Counted from the first letter of the stretch, positions 51,851-60,816 are shown. The stretch: DNA of 64,000 nucleotides from Methylobacterium nonmethylotrophicum (GCF_004745635.1 NZ_SRLB01000004.1:400219-464218); one strand, 5' to 3'. The notes: generated from the letters alone by a model not told the origin. Program-made: numbers and translations.

Positions 51851-54376
51851 TCACAGCCACAGGACTTGGCGGCGTAGGCCGAGGTCGTCGCGCAGGGCCT
51901 GCGAGGGCCCGTCATGCATCACCCGGCCGCGCTCCAGCGCCACGGTGCGGTCGGAGAGGGCGAGCGCGAGGTCGAGGTTGTGGTCGACGATGACGATCGA
52001 GACCTCGCGGCGCAAGGCGTCGAAGGTCTCGAACAGGCTCTCGACCACCGCCGGGGCCAGGCCCTCGAACGGCTCGTCGAGGAGCAGCACCCGTACGTCG
52101 CCGGACAGCGCCCGGGCCACCGCCACCATCTGCTGCTCGCCGCCCGAGAGGTAGTCGGCCGGGGTGTGCCAGCGCTCGCGCAGGCGCGGGAAGTAGGAGA
52201 GCACCCGCTCCTCGTCCCAGTGCACGCCGTTGCCGGTGCGGCGCTTCAGCCGGCCGAGCTCCAGGTTCTCGGCGACGCTCATGCCGGCGAAGAGGCCGCG
52301 CCCCTGCGGCACGTAGCCGATGCCCGCCCGGGCGATCGCCGCGGCCGAGCGGCCGTCGAGGCTGTCCGTCCCGAGGCGGAGATGGCCGGCGGCGTGGGGC
52401 GCGAGCCCCGTGATGGTCTTGAGGCAGGTCGACTTGCCGGCGCCGTTGCGGCCGAGCAGGGCCACGATCTCGTGGGCGTGGACCGCGAAGGTGACGCCGG
52501 TGAGGATGTGGCTCTTGCCGTAGAAGGTGTCGACGCCCTCCAGCGACAGCACCACCTGCGGCTCGGCGGCGCTCGGGCGGGGACGCGCCGCCATCGCGGC
52601 GGTGCCGGAGCCGATATAGACCTCCTGCACCCGCGGCGAGGTGCGGGCATCCTCCACCGTGCCGTCGACCAGCACCGTGCCCTCGTTCATCACCGTCACG
52701 GCATCGGCGATCTGGAAGACGCGGTCGATGTCGTGCTCGACCATCAGCACCGGCACCTCGGTCGAGACGCGCTTGATGATGTCGCCGATGCGGGTGCGCT
52801 CGGCGGCGGCGAGGCCCGCCAGCGGCTCGTCGAGGAGCAGCACCCGGGGCTTCGTCGCGAGCGCCACCCCCATGTCGAGCAGGCGCTGGCCGCCATAGGA
52901 GAGCGACCCGGCCTCCGCCCGTTCGAGCCCGGCCAGGCCGAGCCAGCGCAGGATCTCGGCGGTCTCGGCCGCGGTCGCCTGGTCGGCGCGGGCGTCGCGC
53001 CAGGGATGGAACCGGCCGGGGCGGCGGCCCTGCACGGCGAGCCGCACGTTGTCCTCGACGGTGAGCGCCGGGAAGAGGTTGGTGATCTGGAACGAGCGGC
53101 CGATGCCTGCGGCGCAGATCCGCTCCGGCGCGAGGCCGGCGATCGAGGTCTCGGCCAGCGTCACGGTGCCGGCATCGGGCCGGAACATCCCGGAGATCAG
53201 GTTGAAGGCGGTGGTCTTGCCGGCGCCGTTGGGGCCGATCAGGGCGTGGAGCGTCCGGTCGCGCACCGCGATGGTGACGCCGTCGACCGCCTTCAGGCCG
53301 CCGAAGCGCTTGGCGATGCCCCGCGCCGCCAGGATCACCCCGTCGATCACGCCGTCCGGCCGCAGGAAGGGCGGCAGGTTCTCCGGCACGCCGGCCCTGC
53401 GGCCCGCCATGGCGGCGTCCTCGGTCGCGGCCGGCCGCACCATCCGGTAGAGACGGCGCCCGATGCCGACGAGCCCGTCGGGCGAGAACAGGATGAAGCC
53501 GACGAACAGGAGGCCGAACCAGAACAGCCAGTTGGCGGTCCAGATCGACAGCATCTCGCGAAACAGGATGAAGAACAGGGCCCCGATCGCCGGCCCGGCG
53601 AGGCTGCGCATCCCGCCGATCACCACCATCGCCAGAAGCTCGCCCGAGAAGGCGGAGCCCAGCGGCTCGGCCGAGGCGAAGCGGTGGGTGAAGACGCTCA
53701 GGACCCCGGCGAGGCCCGTGACGGTGGCCGAGACCGTGAAGGCGACGAGCTTGTAGCGGTTGGTCGGGTAGCCGAGGAAGCGCGCCCGCTGCTCGTTCTC
53801 GCGGATCGCCTCCAGCACGGTGCCCAGGGCCGAGCGGCGGAAGCGGGCGAGCGTATAGGCCACCGCGACGCCGACGAGCGCCACGATCCCGTACCAGGTC
53901 CAGGCCGCGTCGAGGTCGAGCCCGAGGATCGTGGGGCGCTCGACGCCGCCATAGCCGCTCTCGCCGCCGGTGAGCGCGGTCCAGCGATAGGCCACCGTGA
54001 AGGACAGGGCCGAGAGGGCGAGCGTCAGCAGCGAGAAGTAGACGCCCCGCCGGCGCAGGATGAGGAGCCCGAGGACGAGCGCCGCGACGGACACGACGGC
54101 GAGGGCGAACAGGGCCGGCGGCAGCAAGGTGCCGGGAAAGATCTGGCGCTGGGCGATCGCCGCCGCGTAGGCGCCGAGGCCGAAGAAAGCGCCGTGGCCG
54201 AACGAGACGAGGCCGGTCTGCCCGACCAGGATGTTGAGCCCGAGGCAGGCCACCGCGAACACCACCACGTCGGTGGCCGAGGTGAGGGTGAGGCCGAGGG
54301 CCTGGAGGCAGAACGGCAGCGCCGCGAGGGCGACGGCCAGGAGCGGCAGGGTGAGGCGTTCGCTGCGATCGGTCAT
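51851..54376 (-). CDS. triple fusion LivM permease - LivG ATPase - LivF ATPase
   Basis: One uninterrupted 841-aa chain contains a LivM-type permease (about residues 1-320, about 8-10 membrane spans, 'GQTGLVSFGHGAFFGLGAYA'), a LivG-type ATPase (about 345-585: Walker A 'GPNGAGKTTAFNLISG', signature 'LSYGGQRLLDMGVAL', Walker B 'RVLLLDEPLAG') and a LivF-type ATPase (about 605-841: 'GRNGAGKSTCLKTITG', 'LSGGEQQMVAVARALSG', 'RVLLLDEPFEGLAP'). Linkers of about 20 residues join them. ATG 54376 is 5 nt after the livH stop. The catalytic motifs all look intact. LivM-LivG-LivF fusions are uncommon; usually the three are separate or only M-G is fused. Confidence 0.92.
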   Translation of the reverse strand: MTDRSERLTLPLLAVALAALPFCLQALGLTLTSATDVVVFAVACLGLNILVGQTGLVSFGHGAFFGLGAYAAAIAQRQIFPGTLLPPALFALAVVSVAALVLGLLILRRRGVYFSLLTLALSALSFTVAYRWTALTGGESGYGGVERPTILGLDLDAAWTWYGIVALVGVAVAYTLARFRRSALGTVLEAIRENEQRARFLGYPTNRYKLVAFTVSATVTGLAGVLSVFTHRFASAEPLGSAFSGELLAMVVIGGMRSLAGPAIGALFFILFREMLSIWTANWLFWFGLLFVGFILFSPDGLVGIGRRLYRMVRPAATEDAAMAGRRAGVPENLPPFLRPDGVIDGVILAARGIAKRFGGLKAVDGVTIAVRDRTLHALIGPNGAGKTTAFNLISGMFRPDAGTVTLAETSIAGLAPERICAAGIGRSFQITNLFPALTVEDNVRLAVQGRRPGRFHPWRDARADQATAAETAEILRWLGLAGLERAEAGSLSYGGQRLLDMGVALATKPRVLLLDEPLAGLAAAERTRIGDIIKRVSTEVPVLMVEHDIDRVFQIADAVTVMNEGTVLVDGTVEDARTSPRVQEVYIGSGTAAMAARPRPSAAEPQVVLSLEGVDTFYGKSHILTGVTFAVHAHEIVALLGRNGAGKSTCLKTITGLAPHAAGHLRLGTDSLDGRSAAAIARAGIGYVPQGRGLFAGMSVAENLELGRLKRRTGNGVHWDEERVLSYFPRLRERWHTPADYLSGGEQQMVAVARALSGDVRVLLLDEPFEGLAPAVVESLFETFDALRREVSIVIVDHNLDLALALSDRTVALERGRVMHDGPSQALRDDLGLRRQVLWL

Positions 54377-54381
54377 GGTCG

Positions 54382-55260
54382 TCACTCGAACCGCAGGATG
54401 CGCTCGCCGAGAAGGCCGCGGGGCCGCACGAGCAGGATGACCGCCATCAGGGCGTAGATCGCGGCCTCGGCGAAGCCCGGATAGACCAGCACCATCAGGC
54501 CGCGGACGACGCCGACGATCAGGGCGGCCAGCACCACGCCCCAGAACGAGCCGAGGCCCCCGATCACCACCACCACGAAGGCGCCGGTGAGCACCTCCGC
54601 ACCCATGGCCGGGTGCACGCCGGAGATCGGGGCCAGCATCACCCCGGCGAGCGCCGCGAGGCCGACGCTCAAGCCCACCACGGTCGCCATGTAGGGCTTG
54701 AGCGAGATGCCGAGCGCCGCGACCATGTCGGGGTTCTGGACGCCGGCCCGGACCACCCGCCCGAAGGTGGTGCGCTGGAGCAGGAACCAGACGCAGGCCA
54801 CCGCCACGACCACCGCCGCCAGGATGGTGAGCCGGTAGCGCGACAGCACGAAGTCGCCGACGAAGATCTGCCCGCGCAGGGCCTGCGGGATCGCGTAGGG
54901 CAGGGGCGGCGCCCCGAAGATCATCCGCAGGGCCTGCTCGGCCACCATGGCAAGGCCGAAGGTGAGGAGGAGCGAGAGGATCGGGTCGGCGCGGTAGAAG
55001 CGGCGGAAGAGGAAGCGCTCGGCCGCGAGGCCGATCACCGCGACGACGACCGGCGCGACGACGAGCGAGCCGCCGAAGCCGAGAGCCGGCGAGAGCACGA
55101 TCGTCAGGTAGGCACCGATCGCGTAGAACGCGCCGTGGGCCAGGTTGACGATCCCGCCCAAGCTGAAGATCAGCGACAGGCCGAGCGCGATGAGCAGGTA
55201 GATCGCGCCCAGGAACAGGCCGTTGACGACCTGCTCGACGGCGAGGGTGAAGAGGAGCAC
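54382..55260 (-). CDS. livH: Liv-type ABC permease LivH (second system)
   Basis: This 292-aa permease has about 8 membrane segments and carries LivH signatures 'IALGLSLIFSLGGIVNLAHG' near the N-terminus and 'VIGGLGSFWGVVLAALIVG' near the C-terminus. It starts at GTG 55260, with AGGA 9 nt upstream. It pairs with the fused LivMGF protein immediately downstream (5-nt gap) and differs clearly in sequence from the LivH at 44412, so it serves a different importer. Confidence 0.92.
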   Translation of the reverse strand: MLLFTLAVEQVVNGLFLGAIYLLIALGLSLIFSLGGIVNLAHGAFYAIGAYLTIVLSPALGFGGSLVVAPVVVAVIGLAAERFLFRRFYRADPILSLLLTFGLAMVAEQALRMIFGAPPLPYAIPQALRGQIFVGDFVLSRYRLTILAAVVVAVACVWFLLQRTTFGRVVRAGVQNPDMVAALGISLKPYMATVVGLSVGLAALAGVMLAPISGVHPAMGAEVLTGAFVVVVIGGLGSFWGVVLAALIVGVVRGLMVLVYPGFAEAAIYALMAVILLVRPRGLLGERILRFE

Positions 55261-55332
55261 GAGGTCGGTTCCTGTCGAAGGTCTTTGGATTCATCGACGC
55301 GCTACCGCGCGGTCCAGGATGAAGCGCGGGAT

Positions 55333-55528
55333 CCCCTCTCCAGGCGATGCCGGGCTTGCCCGGTATCGCTGCAAGGTGTGGGAGAGGGGTAGGGGTGAGG
55401 GTGACACGCTTCAGCAAGGTGCCTGAACCGTCCCGCTGCCAGCACGACATTCGGGGTTTTACTCAGAACCGTAGCACCCTCACGCGGGATCTTTGATCCC
55501 CCGGCCCCTCTCCCATACGGGAGAGGGG
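55333..55528. repeat. compound inverted repeat between livH and its binding-protein gene
   Basis: CCCCTCTCC (55333) pairs with GGAGAGGGG (55381) around an inner hairpin GCGATGCCGGG/CCCGGTATCGC; AGGGGTGAGGGTG pairs with CACCCTCA (55476); and 55505-55528 is itself a palindrome CCCCTCTCCC-N4-GGGAGAGGGG. It shares CGCGGGATCCCCTCTCC with the element near 25421. Being inside the operon between binding protein and permease, it could reduce downstream expression relative to the binding protein. Confidence 0.78.
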
Positions 55529-55569
55529 AGGTGCGCCTCACCTGGTGGGCATCGGAGCACCGGCGGCCC

Positions 55570-56817
55570 TCATCCCTCCAGCTTGCACGCCGCCTCCTCC
55601 GCCGTCGGGGCCAGCACCTCCATGTCCTCGCCCTCGCCGGGAATCGCCGGGGTGGAGGTGAACAGGTCCCATTTGTCCTTGACCTTCTCGGCGGGGAGCG
55701 CCGTGATCGCGTACATCTCGCTGATGAGCTGGTGGTCGCGGGCCCGGAAATAGCCCGGGCGTGGCTTCTGCACGTCGAACTTGGCGCCGCCCTCGAGGTA
55801 GGAGACCAGCTTCGGCCCCTCGGTCGAGCCGGTATCGGCCATCGCCTTGGCGACGATCCTGACCGCGTTGTAGTCGCCCCAGGCCTGGTTCTCCGGCGGC
55901 TTGCCGTACTTCTTGGTGAAGGCGGCCACGAAGGCCTTGGCGGAGGGGGTGTCGACCTTGTGGTGCCACAGGCACGGCCAGGTGCCGGCGAAGTTGCCGG
56001 GCCCGGCGCCCCAGGCGAGCGCGGTGTCGAAGCCGAAGCCGGCGACCGGGAAGGGCAGGCCGTACTCGGCGTATTGCTTGAGGAAGTTGGTGATCTGGTT
56101 GCCGGCAAGGTTCGAGATCACGAGGTCGGGCTTGGCCTGCCGGATCTTCAGCAGGTAGGCCGAGAAGTCGGTGGCGTCGGTGGGCACCAGCTCGTCGGCC
56201 GCGAAGGTGCCGCCCTGGCCCTGCATGAACCCCTTGGCGACGCGCAGGAGGTCGTGCCCGAAGGCGTAATCGGCGGTGAGCGAGTACCAGCGCTTGCCCT
56301 TGACGAGGCCTCCTTCCGTGAGCGAGCGGCCGACCGCCTTGACGTACATCGAGTTGGCGCCCTCGACGTGGAACATGTAGCGCTTGCAATCCTGCCCGCG
56401 CAGGGCGTCCGAGTTGGCGCCGGTGTTGAGGAAGATCGTCCTGCCGCGCTGCGCCACCTGGCCGATGGCCAGCGCTGAAGCCGACGAGATCTCGCCGACG
56501 ATCGCCGCGACCTTGTCGCGCTCGACGTAGCGCTCGGCCTTGCTCGAGGCGGTCTGCGGATTGACCGAGTCCTCGGTCAGGAGCTCGATCTTGCGGCCCT
56601 GGATGCCGCCGGCGGCGTTGATCTCCTCGGCGGCGAGCTGCGCTGCCATCACGGCGTACTCGCCGAGCGGCCCGAGGAAGCCGGTGCGCGGCGTCAGGTG
56701 GCCGATGCGGATCGGCGCGCCTTGCGCCCGCACGAGGCCCGGCATGGCGAAAGCGGCGCCGGCTGCGAGGCCGCCCAGCACGATGTGGCGGCGCGTGGGA
56801 GTGGAGCCCTGCGTCAT
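55570..56817 (-). CDS. Liv-type periplasmic substrate-binding protein (second system)
   Basis: This 415-aa type I binding protein has a Tat-like signal ('TPTRRHIVLGGLAAGAAFAM', cleavage after about residue 30), followed by 'IRIGHLTPRTGFLGPLGEYA' and 'AAGGIQGRKIELLTEDSVNP', typical of HAAT-family receptors. ATG 56817 has AGGA 7 nt upstream. It is the first gene of the operon with livH, the LivMGF fusion, the dehydrogenase and BKACE, all on the minus strand, which suggests import and breakdown of one compound. Confidence 0.9.
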   Translation of the reverse strand: MTQGSTPTRRHIVLGGLAAGAAFAMPGLVRAQGAPIRIGHLTPRTGFLGPLGEYAVMAAQLAAEEINAAGGIQGRKIELLTEDSVNPQTASSKAERYVERDKVAAIVGEISSASALAIGQVAQRGRTIFLNTGANSDALRGQDCKRYMFHVEGANSMYVKAVGRSLTEGGLVKGKRWYSLTADYAFGHDLLRVAKGFMQGQGGTFAADELVPTDATDFSAYLLKIRQAKPDLVISNLAGNQITNFLKQYAEYGLPFPVAGFGFDTALAWGAGPGNFAGTWPCLWHHKVDTPSAKAFVAAFTKKYGKPPENQAWGDYNAVRIVAKAMADTGSTEGPKLVSYLEGGAKFDVQKPRPGYFRARDHQLISEMYAITALPAEKVKDKWDLFTSTPAIPGEGEDMEVLAPTAEEAACKLEG

Positions 56818-56869
56818 GGTGCGTGTCCTGCCCGAGATCGCATCACGGTCGTTCGGGTTGCCGTGATCT

Positions 56870-57733
56870 GTGATCACACTTAGGCTGGCATCAAACGGCG
56901 CGCCTGTCGAGACGGTGAACCCGTCCGTCCGCGCCGACCGGGGAAACGCAGGGGAGGTCCGTCGCTTGGAGAGGCGGGACTTGCATGGGCGCGACGCGTC
57001 CACGCGCGACCGGCCCGCGCGCGACGCGCCGGACGCGCGCGACCGGCCCGACCTGGCCGGCGTCCCGCCGCTGGCGCGGATCACGCTGGGCACGCAGGTC
57101 TACGACGCCCTGCGCGACCTGCTGATCGCCGGCGAGCTGGCGCCCGGCGAGCGCCTGTCCCTGCGCACCGTCGCCGAGCGGCTCGGCACCTCGATGATGC
57201 CGGCCCGCGAGGCGGTGTCGCGGCTCGTCGCCGACGAGGCCCTGGAGGTGCTGCCCAACCGCGCCGTGCGGGTGCCGGTGATCACGCTGGGCAAGTTCCG
57301 CGAGCTGACGCGGGTGCGCATCGCCGTCGAGGGATTCGCGGCGGCGGAGGCCGCGCGGGCCTGCCGGCCCGACGACCTCGCGGTGATCCGGGGCCACGAC
57401 GCGGCCTTCCGGCACGAGGTGCGGGCGGACGCGCCCGACCTGGAGCGGGCGATGCGGGCGAACCGCGACCTGCACTTCGCGGTCTACGCCGCCGCGGGCC
57501 TGCCGTCGCTCGTCGCGATCGTCGAGGGCCTGTGGCTGCGCATCGGCCCGGTCCTCAACCTCGACATGCGCTCCTCGCCACGGCGCCTCGCCGAGGGCGG
57601 GGCGGCGGCGCACCACGCGCGGCTGGTGGCGGCTCTCGCCGTCGGGGATGCCGAGGGCGCGCGGGCGGCGCTCGCCGCCGACATCGCGGGCAGCGCCGCC
57701 TTCATCGAGACGACGGGGCGCCTCGCCCCGTGA
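56870..57733 (+). CDS. GntR-family regulator (FadR/FCD type)
   Basis: This protein of up to 287 aa has a winged helix domain ('QVYDALRDLLIAGELAPGER', 'LSLRTVAERLGTSMMPAREA', about residues 77-130) and a C-terminal FCD ligand domain with metal-binding residues ('NRDLHFAVYAAAG', 'HHARLVAALAVGDAEGA'). The N-terminal ~65 residues are Arg/Asp-rich (a repeated RDRPARDAPDARDRPD-like stretch) and not conserved, so the true start may be later (GTG near 56919 or a TTG near 56966). Its last residues come from a 35-bp palindromic repeat. It probably controls the divergent transport/BKACE operon and the SDR. Confidence 0.85.
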   Translation: MITLRLASNGAPVETVNPSVRADRGNAGEVRRLERRDLHGRDASTRDRPARDAPDARDRPDLAGVPPLARITLGTQVYDALRDLLIAGELAPGERLSLRTVAERLGTSMMPAREAVSRLVADEALEVLPNRAVRVPVITLGKFRELTRVRIAVEGFAAAEAARACRPDDLAVIRGHDAAFRHEVRADAPDLERAMRANRDLHFAVYAAAGLPSLVAIVEGLWLRIGPVLNLDMRSSPRRLAEGGAAAHHARLVAALAVGDAEGARAALAADIAGSAAFIETTGRLAP

Positions 57734-57851
57734 GGAATACCGGGACGACGGGGCTCCTCGCCCCGTGAGGAATACCGGAATGACGGGGCGCCTCGCCCCG
57801 TGAGGAATACCGGAATGACGGGGCGCCTCGCCCCGTGAGGATTGCCGACAG
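57712..57851. repeat. 35-bp palindromic tandem array (four copies)
   Basis: Four head-to-tail units with exact 35-bp periodicity start at 57712, 57747, 57782 and 57817. Each carries the perfect stem-loop CGGGGCG-CCT-CGCCCCG (one copy with T in place of G) followed by TGAGGAATACCGG. The first unit supplies the last codons and stop of the GntR gene; the fourth merges into the AGGAG ribosome site of the SDR gene. Not CRISPR: no spacers separate the copies. Confidence 0.92.
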
Positions 57852-57861
57852 GAGAACGATC

Positions 57862-58629
57862 ATGGAAATGGGACTGAACGGCCTGAAGGCGCTGGTCACG
57901 GCGGGCGCCGGCGGCATCGGGCTCGAAGTGGCGCGGGCCTTCGTGGAGGAGGGAGCGCGGGTCCATGTCTGCGACGTCGACCGCGACGCGCTCGCCGCGC
58001 TGCCCGCAGGCATCACCGGCACCTACGCCGACGTGGCCTCGCGCGAGGACGTCGCGCGGCTCTTCGCCGAGGCGCAGGCCGCGCTCGGCGGGCTCGATTG
58101 CCTCGTCAACAATGCCGGCATCGCGGGGCCGACGGGACGGGTCGAGGAGATCAACCCGGAGGATTGGGACCGCACCCTCGACATCTGCATCACCGGGCAG
58201 TTCAACTGCGTGCGCCTGGCGATCCCGCTCCTGCGGGCGAGCGCCAACCCGTCGATCGTCAACCTGTCCTCGGCGGCGGGCCGCTTCGGCTTCCCGCTGC
58301 GCTCGCCCTACGCCGCGGCGAAGTGGGCGGTGATCGGCTTCACCAAGTCGCTGTCGCGGGAGCTCGGCGCCGACGGCATCCGGGTCAACGCCGTCCTGCC
58401 CGGCATCGTCGCCGGCGACCGGCAGCGCCGGGTGCTCGAGGCCAAGGCGCAGCAGCGCGGGATCAGCTTCGCCGAGATGGAGGCGGCCGCCTTCGCATCG
58501 GCCTCGATCAAGGACTACGTCACCGCCCGCCAGCTCGCCGACCAGATCCTCTTCCTCGCCTCGGCCAGAGGCAAGACCATCTCGGGCCAGGCGCTGGCGG
58601 TCGACGGCGACCTGCAGACGATAACCTGA
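57862..58629 (+). CDS. short-chain dehydrogenase/reductase (SDR)
   Basis: This 255-aa classical SDR has the cofactor motif 'VTAGAGGIGLEVARAF' (about residues 12-27), 'CLVNNAGIAGPTGRVEE' (NNAG), catalytic Ser in 'IVNLSSAAGRFG' and Tyr-x3-Lys in 'SPYAAAKWAVIGFTKS'. ATG 57862 has AGGAG 7 nt upstream, provided by the edge of the tandem repeat array. It likely oxidises a hydroxy acid or sugar acid; the substrate is not known. It is co-directional with the GntR gene. Confidence 0.92.
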   Translation: MEMGLNGLKALVTAGAGGIGLEVARAFVEEGARVHVCDVDRDALAALPAGITGTYADVASREDVARLFAEAQAALGGLDCLVNNAGIAGPTGRVEEINPEDWDRTLDICITGQFNCVRLAIPLLRASANPSIVNLSSAAGRFGFPLRSPYAAAKWAVIGFTKSLSRELGADGIRVNAVLPGIVAGDRQRRVLEAKAQQRGISFAEMEAAAFASASIKDYVTARQLADQILFLASARGKTISGQALAVDGDLQTIT

Positions 58630-58635
58630 CGGCGC

Positions 58636-58758
58636 TCAGGGCAGCCAGCGCGCCAGGAACCCGCCCAGAGCCACGGCGAACACCGCCCAGGGGCCGAGCA
58701 CCAGCCAGATCGGGTGGGGGCCGGCCCCGTCCCTCGTCTTCACGTCGTCCAGGATCAT
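58636..58758 (-). CDS. small single-span membrane protein (40 aa)
   Basis: A 40-residue frame runs from ATG 58758 with a polar N-terminus (MILDDVKTRDGAGP) and one membrane segment ('IWLVLGPWAVFAVALGGFLA') ending in RWLP. A G-rich stretch lies upstream of the ATG. It is too short for common gene finders. Its hydrophobic pattern argues that it is real, but no ribosome site of high quality or family match is visible. It is convergent with the SDR gene (6 nt apart). Confidence 0.5.
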   Translation of the reverse strand: MILDDVKTRDGAGPHPIWLVLGPWAVFAVALGGFLARWLP

Positions 58759-58865
58759 CGCCGCCCCCGCCGATTCGTCGCGTGAGGCGAGAGAGCCCGG
58801 CGATTATGGTTGGACGGGGGAAGCTTGAGCGCTGGAGCTTGCGCCAGGCTGTTCGAGCCTGGCCC

Positions 58866-59723
58866 TCACGGCGCCTGCGCGGCAGGGCGCGGCCGCGCCG
58901 CATCGACCGCGTAGAGCGCCAGGGCCGCCCAGATCAGCCCGAAGACGAGCATCCGGGACGCCGGCAAGGCCTCGCCGTAGACGAGCACGCTCAGGCCCAG
59001 CAGGCAGGATGGGGCGATGTATTGCAGCAGCCCGATCGTCGAGAGCTTGAGGCGGGAGGCGGCCGCCGCGAACCACATCAGCGGCACCGCGGTGGTCACG
59101 CCGGTGAGCATCAGGAGCAGCCAGAGCCGGCCATCCTGCCCGGGCGGCGTCGGCGCGACGGCGAGATAAACGAGGGCGAGCGGCAGCAGCGCGAAGGTCT
59201 CGGCGCCCAGGCCCAGGATCGGGTCGATCGGCACCAGCTTGCGGATCAGGCCGTAGACCGCGAAGCTGACGGCCAGCGACAGCGCGATCCACGGCAGGGT
59301 GCCGGCCGCCACCACGGCGGCGATCACGCCGATCGCCGCGAGCGCCACCGCGGCGAGCTGGAGCGGGCGCAAGGTCTCGCGCAGCACGAGGGCGCCGAGC
59401 GCGACGTTGACCAGCGGGTTGATGAAGTAGCCGAGGCTCGCATCCAGCATCCGCCCGTTCTGCACCGCCCACAGGTACAGGGACCAGTTGCCCGCGATGA
59501 TGAGGGCCGAGAGCAGCAGGACGGCGTGGCGGCGCTGGAGCGAGACGCGCGGGCCCCGGCGCGTCAGGTGCAGGCCGGTGAGCAGCAGCACGATGAACAC
59601 GCTCGACCAGACGATGCGGTGGGCGAGGATGCCCCAGGCCGGCACCCCGTCGAGCAGGCGGAAATGCACCGGGACGACGAGGCCCCAGCTCAGGAAGGCG
59701 CCGAGCGCGTAGATCAGACCCAC
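58866..59723 (-). CDS. rarD: RarD, EamA-family drug/metabolite transporter
   Basis: This 285-aa membrane protein has ten hydrophobic segments forming two EamA halves. The start 'MGLIYALGAFLSWGLVVPVH', 'LLDGVPAWGILAHRIVWSSV' and 'SLYLWAVQNGRMLDASLGYF' are RarD signatures (YojE/RarD subfamily). It starts at GTG 59723 (the first residue of the conserved region). RarD proteins are proton- or sodium-linked exporters linked to chloramphenicol sensitivity; the true substrate is unknown. It stands alone on the minus strand. Confidence 0.9.
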   Translation of the reverse strand: MGLIYALGAFLSWGLVVPVHFRLLDGVPAWGILAHRIVWSSVFIVLLLTGLHLTRRGPRVSLQRRHAVLLLSALIIAGNWSLYLWAVQNGRMLDASLGYFINPLVNVALGALVLRETLRPLQLAAVALAAIGVIAAVVAAGTLPWIALSLAVSFAVYGLIRKLVPIDPILGLGAETFALLPLALVYLAVAPTPPGQDGRLWLLLMLTGVTTAVPLMWFAAAASRLKLSTIGLLQYIAPSCLLGLSVLVYGEALPASRMLVFGLIWAALALYAVDAARPRPAAQAP

Positions 59724-59837
59724 GGATGTTTCCCCCGGGCGGCACGCGCCCGCCCGGCTTCTAGCCGCGGGCGCTCCGCCCCGGCTACGGTCCGGGGCGG
59801 GGGGCGGCCACCCGCGCCGCGCGGGTCTCGCGCGGGC

Positions 59838-60746
59838 TCAGGCGGCGAGGAAGCGCTCGAGGATCGCCAGCGTCGCCCCCGGATTCTCCTCGGCCACGAA
59901 GTGGCCCGACGGGATGACCTCGTAGGTCGTGCCGTCCGGCGCGAAGGTGTCGGCCCAGGCCTGCCGCACCGGGTCGAGGCCGTTGCGGCCGATGAAGCGG
60001 TCGGCGGCCAGCACCAGCACCGGCCCGGCGAGGCGGCGCGCTGCCGCGAGGTCGGCCTCGTCGGCGGCCCGGTCGGGCCCGGCCCCGGCGCGGTAATCCT
60101 CGCAACTCGCCTGGATGCGCTCGGGCACGTTCCAGCTCTGGCGGTAGAGGTCGAGGGCGCCGGGGGAGAAGGCGTCGAGGGTGCCGTCGCCGGTCCAGAG
60201 CCGCAGCAGCTCTTCGTAATAGGGGATCGGGGCGCGGCCGATCTCCTGCTCCGGCACGGGCGCCGGTTGCGCCAGGAAGCGCCAGTGCGGGTAGAGCCCG
60301 GGCTCGCGCTCCATGGTTCGCCACTGCGAGACCGTCGGCACGATGTCGAGGAGGGCGAGACGGTCGATGCGGCCCGGCTCGTCGAGGGCGAGACGGTAGC
60401 CGACCCGGGCGCCGCGGTCGTGGCCGATCAGCCCGAAGCGGACATGGCCGAGCCGCTCCATCACGGCGACCACCTCCCGGCCCATCTGCCGCTTGGAATA
60501 CGCCTCGTGCGCCGAGTCGCCCTTGGGCGCCGCCGACCAGCCGTAGCCCTTGAGGTCGAGGCAGATCACCCGGTGGGTGCGGGCGAGCGCCGGGGCGATC
60601 CTGTGCCAGCAGGCGTGGGTCTGCGGGAATCCGTGCAGCAGCACCAGGGGCGGGGCGTCGTCCGGTCCGCCCGCCCGGGCGAAGAAGCGCCCGTCGGGCA
60701 GGTCGATCCAGTGCGACGTGAAGCCGGGAAACAGGTCGGCGGGCAT
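59838..60746 (-). CDS. alpha/beta hydrolase, haloacetate dehalogenase-like
   Basis: This 302-aa alpha/beta hydrolase has the nucleophile in '[20 protein letters not shown]' (Asp in HDRG, about residue 105), '[20 protein letters not shown]' (oxyanion region) and '[13 protein letters not shown]' (catalytic His). The Asp nucleophile and flanking [12 protein letters not shown] match fluoroacetate/haloacetate dehalogenases (DehH1) and epoxide hydrolases. ATG 60746 begins the conserved region. Actual dehalogenase activity is a family-based inference. It is 70 nt downstream of purD on the same strand. Confidence 0.87.
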   Translation of the reverse strand: MPADLFPGFTSHWIDLPDGRFFARAGGPDDAPPLVLLHGFPQTHACWHRIAPALARTHRVICLDLKGYGWSAAPKGDSAHEAYSKRQMGREVVAVMERLGHVRFGLIGHDRGARVGYRLALDEPGRIDRLALLDIVPTVSQWRTMEREPGLYPHWRFLAQPAPVPEQEIGRAPIPYYEELLRLWTGDGTLDAFSPGALDLYRQSWNVPERIQASCEDYRAGAGPDRAADEADLAAARRLAGPVLVLAADRFIGRNGLDPVRQAWADTFAPDGTTYEVIPSGHFVAEENPGATLAILERFLAA

Positions 60747-60816
60747 CGGGCGCTCCCCAAGGTCGTGTGGCCCGCGCCGTGGCGGGGACCGGCCGAGGTT
60801 AACGCGGGAAGCCGGC

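Noticed and set aside
57712..57851. CRISPR array
   Set aside because: The units are contiguous 35-bp copies without spacers, and no cas gene is present.
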